From assembly GCA_013420905.1 (NCBI GenBank), contig JAAXNY010000001.1, forward strand, positions 7,130,001-7,194,000: a stretch of 64,000 nucleotides of DNA. The letters run 5' to 3'. Of the stretch, positions 56,759-64,000 are shown in pieces; the first letter of the stretch is position 1; each line of letters begins with the position of its first letter. The stretch comes from Collybia mongolica (Eukaryota > Basidiomycota > Agaricomycetes > Agaricales > Clitocybaceae). The translations under genes and the position numbers were made by a program. Under the pieces are notes generated by a model. That model was not told the DNA's origin, did not search any database, and was given only the letters and a program-made list of their open reading frames with translations.

Positions 56759-57104
56759 TGTCCCTTCATTGCTCTCAAACATGGGCATACCACCCCGGAG
56801 ACTCAAAGAGATTGTTCTCCCATAGTTTGGTCTAGTGTAGGTGTCCTGTCAAATCTTTTTGGGCTTTGGGAGTGGTTTTTGCCATGGTGAACAAGACATT
56901 TTCATTTGTATTACTGTTTGATCATTCCGGCTACTGTTTCTTGACTGCTTCCACAGCCTGTATTCCTTAGCAAAATCATACATACATCCATTACTACTAG
57001 TCAATTAGATCCTGTAAAACTCCGGGGGGATTGAGCAAGCAGATAAAATATAGAAATTGAATTTCAGACTCCCTGGGAGATTTCAGACCAATTGGGCATT
57101 ATAG
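56759..57104. repeat. Right TIR of pogo-like element (CpG-depleted)
   Basis: Inverted copy of 53733-54078. Read in the same direction, it has TAATTGACT, GCAGTCAAG, ACTATGGG, TTTGAGAG and GCAATG where the left arm has CpG. Confidence 0.85.
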
Positions 57105-57127
57105 TATCAGTTGTAGCTGAGGAGCTA

Positions 57128-60100
57128 CAGTTGGGGACAAACAAACACCGCAAATTTTTTGGTTGATTTTTGTAGGTTCTGTTTCCCTTCAAATTGGCTC
57201 TGATAACAATAATGGAGGTTGCTAGGCAATGATAGTAGAGATTGGCATGAGCCAATTTCCTGGGAGGCGCTGTTTAAGGTACAGACAGGGTCAAAATTTT
57301 GGTGTATGCCTAAAAAAAATAGCTAAAAATATGAAAAATGCGCCAATCAACTCCTTTTTTATCACTGAGTTTGATTCTGACAAAAAAGGGAAGTTGAAGT
57401 AAAGGTTGTTGTGATAAAAAAAAAAAAAATTCTGCCATGGCTTGAGGCTGACCTGCAAAGAAACAGAAAAATACATCAGGTCTACGCAACCAGGGATGTG
57501 CAACCCCATCAACACTGCCATCAGCATATCCAGACCTCATGGACACTGACAGCTTTGATGAACTCGAGGATCTTGGACTTCAGTTTGACAGCACAAGAGT
57601 TGATTGGTGGAGAGAAGAGGTTATCGATGATGGATCTGACATTGACTTGGATGAAAGTGTCATGGACCTTGATGATCTGGAGGATGAGGAATTTATGCAG
57701 AGACTTGTGGAGATGGCAATGAGAGAAGATGAAAATGATCCAGACTGGGTTCCTGCAAGACTGAGAACCAGAAAACACACCAAGAAAGGTCAATCACCTG
57801 CCTCCATTTTTGTCCTGTTGATAAACTTTGTAAATAAAGGGTGGCCAGAAACATATGCAACAGGACCAGATGTCATGAGCAAATCCGTTTGCACCGCCCA
57901 GCGTTATGCTAAATCATGGAAGGGTCAAGCAAGTCTTGATAACTTCAACTTCAGGAGTACAAACCTCCCTGCATCTTTGAAGCCAGCTGTGCATGCACCA
58001 TTCAAGAATGCTCCATGTACAACCCAAAAACATCCTGCAAAAAAAACCCTATCACCTATCCTCATGGCTGCTGCCCCAACAACCAAAATTCAACTGTCCC
58101 TTGCGTTTGACAAGCATCCCAATCACCAAGTTGTGGGGCAATCAGCATCATCAATTCTGATGAGGAAAGCAGGGGAGGAATGGGTGAAACAGCACCTAGA
58201 TCTGATGCTGAATTGGAAAGGATTGAAGCTGAATGTGAAGAGCTTCCATTAGTGGAGGAAGATGCAGAGGCATGGGAAGAGGAGCTCGACACAAATGTCC
58301 AAGACCCTAATGTTGAGCATAAAAGCTGGGATGAGCTGAGGAAACAAATCAAAAGCGATCTGAAGAAACAGAGCAAGACCTTACCGCTGTCCCGCATCAA
58401 TCAACTCATGATCCTCTCCAACTTTGCCACCCTACAGCTGAAAGGGTTCTCTCGCATACAGGCCAGCATGGAGATTGCACGGCAATGGCATGAAGGCCAA
58501 GGAAACTGGTTCACTCGTCAAGTTTGCACTCTTGCTTGTCACTATCAGCTATTTGAGCAACTTCCTAGGGAAAAATGAGGGGGGAGTCGAACTGCAAGGT
58601 CATGGTTGCATGATGAAACTGTCAAGAAGAAGGTTCTTGATTACTTGACTAACCCCCCAACTGGGAAGGTGACACCTGGTGCTTTGCAGAAGCACATCAA
58701 CAATGTGATTTTCCCAGAGTTGAACATCAAACCGAAGAAACCTCTCACCATTTGGACTGCTTGACAATGGCTGATTAAGCTGGGATGGTGGCACACTCTC
58801 ATTAAGAAGGGGGTTTATATGGATGGTCATGAATGTGCTGATGTCATCCAATATCGTAACAATGAATTTTTGCCTCTCATGGCTAAGTTTGAGGCTCGAA
58901 TGGTTCATTACAAGGGGCAAGAAATGAGAAGAGTAGAACCGAAATTGTTGGAAGGAGAAAAGGAGATTGTCCCACAATTTCATGATGAATATTGTTTCCA
59001 TGCAAATGACCAGTCAAGTCATGCATGGTGAGTTCTTTTTATGCAATCTATTTCATATCCAATGAATGGATTGCAGGCTTCGGGATGGAGAGCAACCACT
59101 TCGTAAGAAAGGGTGTGGACAGCTTATCCATGTTTTGGATTTTATCAACCCGGAGACAGGAAGGCTTGTCATTTGTGACACTGATGGCAATATCACCCAC
59201 AACACACGAAAGATCATTTATCTGGGCTCAGATGGTGATCCCTGGTGGAACACAAAGCAGCTATTGACTCAAATGGAAGATGCTGTTGATATTTTTGAGA
59301 CTGCACATCCCAGAAAACAAGGCCTTTTCATCTTTGATCAATCCTCAGCCCATGCCTGTCTCCCACTGGATGCCTTAAAGGCCTTTGAAATGAACAAATC
59401 TGATGGCGGCAAGCAACAGAAGCAGTGTGACACTGTCATTCCAATGTCAAACCCTTCTGCAGAACAATGTGGCAAACCCCAGGCAATGACTCTCCCTAAT
59501 GGACAGCTCAAAGGTCTCCAAACTGTGCTCAAAGAGCGTGGTTTCACAGGCTTGCGCAAGCTGAGGGCAAAATGTTCACCGGTTTGCCCAATTGAGAGTC
59601 AGAATTGTTGCATGGCTCGTCTCCTCAGCCAACAGGAAGACTTCCAGAACCAACCATCTCAACTCAAGACTCTGATCAAAGCAAAGGGACATGAATGCAT
59701 TTTCTACCAAAATTTCATTGTGAGCTCAACCCAATTGAAATGGTATGCCTATCTTCCTCAGCTGGTACTCCAGGGCACTTACAGAACTGCTGATAGTACT
59801 GGGGTTGGTGTAAATATTGTTACCAAGAGGTAGAGAAAATAACCTTCCAGGATGCAAAGAATGCAGCTTGGTAGTACCTTGATGCATGTCCAAACGAAGT
59901 TATTCGGTGGTTCATCAACCAATCGTGGCACTTTATGAGTGCATATCAGATGGGATTAACTGGGAAAGCAGCAGAATGGGCCGTAAGAAAGCAAAGACAA
60001 CATTGCACAGTCTATAGAAGCACCATGATGGCAATTGATGCTGTGCTGAACCCTGCATAGACCCCCATATGTACTGATTTTTGGCCCGAAAATTTTGGCG

Positions 60101-60243
60101 CTGCTAAAACGTCGTTGGAAATTTGATTTGATAGTGTTTTTGGACGTTTTCAGACCTCCTGAGAACGAATCCAGGTTCAGAATTCCATAAAAAAATCTGG
60201 TTCGGGCACTATAAAATTTGCGGTGTTTGATTGTCCCCAACTG
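57128..60243 (+). mobile_element. Tc1/mariner-superfamily-like DNA transposon, decayed
   Basis: 3116 bp with TIRs of about 31 bp (CAGTTGGGGACAA(A/T)CAAAC; 57128-57158 and 60213-60243) and TA target duplications (57126-57127 and 60244-60245). It lies 23 bp from the end of the pogo-like element. It carries a broken transposase. Confidence 0.88.
57539..60060 (+). pseudogene. DDE transposase with multiple C-to-T stops and a frameshift
   Basis: A transposase type frequent in Agaricomycetes with a long spacing between its DDE residues. N-terminal acidic region from MDTDSFDELEDLGLQFD, then ATGPDVMSKSVCTAQRYAKS (about 57860) and QLMILSNFATLQLKGFSRIQ (about 58410). First Asp in FHDEYCFHANDQSSHAW (about 58985); after an intron, GQLIHVLDFINPETGRL; second Asp in LFIFDQSSAHACLPLDALKA (about 59330); a Glu motif CELNPIEMV at about 59715 is in another frame, consistent with loss of one base near 59708. 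In-frame stops at 58576-58578 (TGA), 58762-58764 (TGA) and 59873-59875 (TAG) are each one C-to-T change from Arg or Gln. A further frame change near 58170 may be an intron or an indel. Not functional. Confidence 0.8.
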
Positions 60244-60245
60244 TA

Positions 60246-60559
60246 TCTGGATCTGGTACGCGAAGTTTGTATCTGACGTTTAGATGTGCCACATCTTATC
60301 AGATAAACATGCAAACATGCTTGTGTGTGAAAGTGCTTGTTGTGGCAGTGTTCAGGACTCATGCCAAGGCTGCAACACACTCCCACTGGATTTCCGCTCC
60401 ACTAGGTCCACTTGAAGGCTACGACTCTCACGAACGCGTCACGTCTCTACATGTATTCATTTCAAGAATTATACTCTCTGTAAAATCAAGTATCTAACAC
60501 CTATCTATCAACTCCATTGTTGTACTTTCTTGAAACTTCGACAAAACATAGGTAAAACT
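60246..60559. promoter_or_regulatory. Upstream region of the Kelch gene
   Basis: 314 bp between the transposon and the Kelch start codon. The transposon sits within about 320 bp of the start codon, so part of the native promoter may have been displaced. No specific element recognised. Confidence 0.35.
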
Positions 60560-63500
60560 ATGGATGCTAGACGTCTATGTATCATCTGTTTCGCTTTCCT
60601 ACTCCCAGGGAGTATTGTGGCATATGATGCTGTTCCAAGGTCTGTCTAGGAATGAAATTATGAAGGCATAAAAATTAATACATCCGTCGCAGGTGGGGTC
60701 AGGCAACAGTTGTGGTTAACGACGCTGTGTTCGTCCATGGAGGAAAAACAGATCAATTCAATGCATATTCCTATTCATCCGCACCAAACAATAATGATCT
60801 TCTATATCTCTCTTTGACATCTCCATTCGAGGCTACTTCGCCTCCCTGGCAATTGGTCAGTAGCTCGTCGAATCTATCGACCTCCCAAGGTCCTACGATA
60901 TCTTGGCACACGCTCTCGGCCTTCAATACTTCAGAAATACTTCTATTTGGTGGACAGCCTGGGCCCAATTCTCCTACTGTTCTTGTCGGTGAAGCTGATT
61001 CCGCATTCTTACTCAATATCTATCAGCGACTCGAGCCTGATTGGATTCCAGAGGTGGCATCTTGGGCGGGCCAACCTACTAGACGCATCTTTCATTCGAG
61101 TGCCACCGCTGTCTCAGGCCGTGTATTTATCATCGGCGGAGAAAGGGCAGATGGTTCAAATAATGGTTTCCCTGGTCACTATGTCTTCGATCCCAATGGC
61201 CCTTCATTTACATCACTACCTACCAACAACAGTCCTCCTGACTTATCCGGCCACAAATCGATCATCCTGGCTGATGGTCGACTTCTAGTGTTTGGGGGGT
61301 ACTCCCATTCGCAAGGCTTACTCATTCCCTTCACAACAATCTGGGCTATCGATGTAACTAAGCAGAGTTCAAGTTGGACGTTGCTTAATGTATCACAATC
61401 GCCCTTGCCATCTCCCCGCCGAGCATTTGTAGCAGTTCTCTTGGCTAATGGGCAAATATTAATACATGGAGGGAGTGATGACGTTCTGCAGAACAATCTC
61501 GCAGACGGCTGGGTCCTTGATACATCGCAGACCCCGATGACATGGAGCAAGGTTGATGTATTGTCGCAATTAGGCGCTCGGCGCGACCACTTTGCGATTT
61601 CGTACGGAAACCAGGTTCTCTTTGGCTTTGGTACGTTCGATTCTTCTTCTTTCATTATAGGATTCATCAATGCATGCTACAGGCTACGGCAATACTGGCC
61701 CCGTACCTGCGACTCTACAAATATTTGATGTCCATGAAGGCTCCTTCACTTCGACTTTTACCCCATTGTCTCACACATCCACGCCAACGGTAACACTACC
61801 TGGTCCGTCACAAACATCCAAACCTGGTATTCCAGGTCATACTGGAACAGAAAGCCACGGAAATGTGCATCCAACATCTACTTTGAATCCTAACCCAGAA
61901 GGACCAAATGATGGTCATGGCGATGGGCCCCCCAGTGATGATGACAACAGCCACAGCGCGACTACTGCAATCGCCGTTGGAACGGTATTTGGGATCCTTG
62001 GTCTATTTGTTGTGGTTATCGGGGGCATGTACTACGTCCGGAGAAGGCGAGCGGGAGGTCACGGACAGTTTATGGCGCTTCGTGCGGGTGACGGCGGCGA
62101 TGACGATGAAAGTAGTCTGCATGTAACAGGTGGGATTCCCGCTGTTGTATACGCCGATGATAAAAGGGAGTCTGGCCATGGGTGGAACTTCGGGGTTCTC
62201 CATTCGTTTGGACTTGCTGGGGCAGTTGGTGCTACTACAGGTTCCCGAAATGTTAGGCTTTTGAAGCAGAGAAGAGATATGCTTGCCGACGAGGACACCC
62301 GTGATTTTGGAGAATGGTACGATGAGAGAAGAAGGGATGGAACCGGAGGAAGTTCTTGGTCATTACGAAGTATACTCACCACACGGATGAGAGGTCGCGA
62401 GGCCAGTACAGGGACTACGGGGGGAACTTCCTGGGAGAAAGACGACCCATTTTCTGATGGTTCCGCTTTGATGAATGACGAAGGAACTGAACACTTGGGG
62501 GCTGCTGCTGCTGGGAGGCCATCTGGGCGGAGGCAAATGAGCTACGCAAGCACGAGGAGTGGCAGAAGCTATGTGGATCCGTTTGCCGACCCGATACAAG
62601 AGGAAAGAAGGAACGAATTCGATATTGACGCTCGACCTTATCCTCAAACTACACAGCCACTTCCAGCACTTCGAACAATCCTCCCTGTTTCTATGGGGGC
62701 ACACGTCCTCAGCCCCCTACCCGAGCGTGCATCACAAAATACGCTGTCCACGAACGATCCTGTGACTTCGTCCTCCTCTCATTCCGAACATCCCAATAGT
62801 CCATTTGACACGTCTTCTTCCCAATTAACATCTCACACCTCCTTGGAACAACCTCACTCCCCTAAGTCGCTGATTTCCTCCATAGTTGGGACCAGCCTTC
62901 CGCCCAGCCAGCCCATGCGACGAAGCGATACTTGGTGGTCACGGTTCTCACGCACAAGCTTCCTGGATCGAAGAATGAGCGACGTGTCTCGACGTTCTGC
63001 AAAGATGCCTGAAATCAGAGACCCAAATCCTCCACCCCGCCTTGGCCCCATTCAAGAAAGCATGCATTCTATGTCTCCTGACCAAACTTCACCCAAATCC
63101 CGTTCAGGCTCAAGTGAGCAAGACAAGTCTGTGTCAAAGAGGCCTTCAAATGTATATGGCACTCATAACAAGTCCTTGACCTCCGTGCGAACAGCGGATA
63201 CCGAAACTATCGAAAGAGTGGCTGGGACCATGGATGTCGTACAAAGGGTCAGAACTGGAAGCCATCACACTACAGACAGTACAAGCACAGCTGGCATGTC
63301 CATAGATACCCGACCTGATTCATGGGGACAAAACTTGGAGAATATGGAGAGCAACACTGGACACGAACTATCAATTTTCGCGTCACCAGTGGAGATGAGC
63401 CATGCCGAAGCTTCGACTCCTCTCAGAGCCAAGTTATTGTCCTCTCAGGAAAGCTCGCTACCGCAACAATTACCACCACGACACTTTCACTCTCCTATTA

Positions 63501-63727
63501 TGGCCGGTGATCAAAATTTCAGTGCGGAGGGTGCTGTCGCCGCCCGAATCCATGCGTTTGAAAGAAGGATGTCCCAAGACCATGAAATGCCCAATCCCAT
63601 AAATACAAGAAAATGGGAGGAGAGGGCTCGAAAGAAGCATGCATCCATTGACTATAGTCTAGTCCAACGGCAAAGCCTCTATGTCGCAAATCCGGACCAT
63701 AGAATGACCCCTTCGGGTGGTTCATAA
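60560..63727 (+). CDS. Kelch-repeat single-pass membrane protein (1020 aa)
   Basis: Predicted surface or secretory-pathway protein. Exon 1 (60560-60639) encodes a signal peptide (MDARRLCIICFAFLLPGSIV). Exon 2 (60693-61630) and the start of exon 3 (from 61683) form a galactose-oxidase/Kelch beta-propeller, with blade markers AVFVHGGKTD, EILLFGGQPG, GRVFIIGGERAD, GRLLVFGGYSH, GQILIHGGSDD and QVLFGFGYGN. A Ser/Thr/Pro/Gly-rich stalk follows, then a membrane segment AVGTVFGILGLFVVVIGGMY (about residues 435-458) with a YVRRRR stop-transfer. A long, disordered, Ser-rich cytoplasmic tail (about 560 residues) ends at 63727. This layout (propeller outside, long tail inside) is common in basidiomycetes; ligand and role are unknown. 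Frame is intact across both introns. Confidence 0.85.
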
Positions 63728-64000
63728 CGCAATCTATCATGTTGAGACTATTTATATACGGACAACCTGAAAAACACCCCTCATGTTGTAGTGATGTCAG
63801 CTTCTTGATCTGTTCTACTATTGACACTTTTACGAATTTACGATTAACATGACAGGTATATATTTCATGCCGTTACTTTTAATATTGGCCGTCAAAATGT
63901 TCTAATTTGACCAGTCATGGATTCATCTTGTATTCTAGACTTCCCGTAAGTGGGGCTGAGCGTGGGTCCGGCACATCCACCTTGAGCAAATGGAGAGACC
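63728..64000. other. 3' flank of the Kelch gene
   Basis: 273 bp to the window end, no gene recognised. Confidence 0.4.

Larger units (their letters stand above)
53733..57104 (+). mobile_element. Pogo-like (DDE_1) DNA transposon with 346-bp TIRs
   Basis: 3372 bp from CTATAATGCCCAATTGG to its inverse, flanked by TA on each side (53731-53732 and 57105-57106). Long TIRs (53733-54078 and 56759-57104) enclose a transposase gene. The right TIR differs from the left mostly at CpG sites. Confidence 0.9.

Overview
The window comes from a filamentous basidiomycete, most likely an Agaricomycete. The genes are cut by many short (about 45-65 nt) GT-AG introns, intergenic spacers are small, and every recognisable host protein is of fungal type. 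The transposons (Tc1/mariner, a pogo-like DDE element, and a CACTA/EnSpm tnp2-type element) are of kinds common in mushroom-forming fungi. The assignment rests on protein content and gene structure only.

Layout. 0.4-19.0 kb is a dense housekeeping block: a DNAJC8/Spf31-like J-protein, an RMI1-like protein, a carnitine O-acyltransferase, two paralogous UPF1/NAM7-type helicases with a decayed third copy between them, the TIM14/Pam18 import co-chaperone, an EFM4-type eEF1A methyltransferase and the nucleolar MIF4G/MA3 protein SGD1/NOM1. 19.2-35.8 kb is a transposon and repeat island: a poly(A)-tailed retroposon with a 16-bp target duplication, two inverted copies of a 1608-bp Tc1 element (one intact, one with a nonsense codon), two inverted copies of a GC-rich non-autonomous repeat (called R1 here), AT-rich minisatellite, and a broken CACTA transposase. 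Two tandem intron-containing tRNA-Gly(CCC) genes lie at its right edge.

36.3-51.2 kb is a second genic block: a membrane-anchored GH17 glucanase, a RhoGAP, a GMC oxidoreductase, a GBD/FH3-like armadillo protein, a second GMC oxidoreductase facing the first, and a J-domain/DnaJ-C protein. 51.2-53.7 kb has no recognisable gene. 53.7-60.2 kb holds two DNA transposons inserted 23 bp apart, both with broken transposases. 60.6-63.7 kb encodes a large single-pass membrane Kelch protein.

The host genes do not form an obvious pathway cluster. The linked themes are co-chaperones (three J-proteins), cell wall and polarity (GH17, RhoGAP and the GBD/FH3 protein), and the convergent GMC pair. The strongest signal across features is transposon decay by C-to-T change, mostly at CpG. 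In-frame stops in four different elements are explained by CGA to TGA or CAG to TAG, one R1 copy is strongly CpG-depleted relative to the other, and one TIR of the pogo-like element has lost CpGs its partner keeps. This suggests methylation-linked (or RIP-like) silencing. No CRISPR, virus or toxin gene was recognised.
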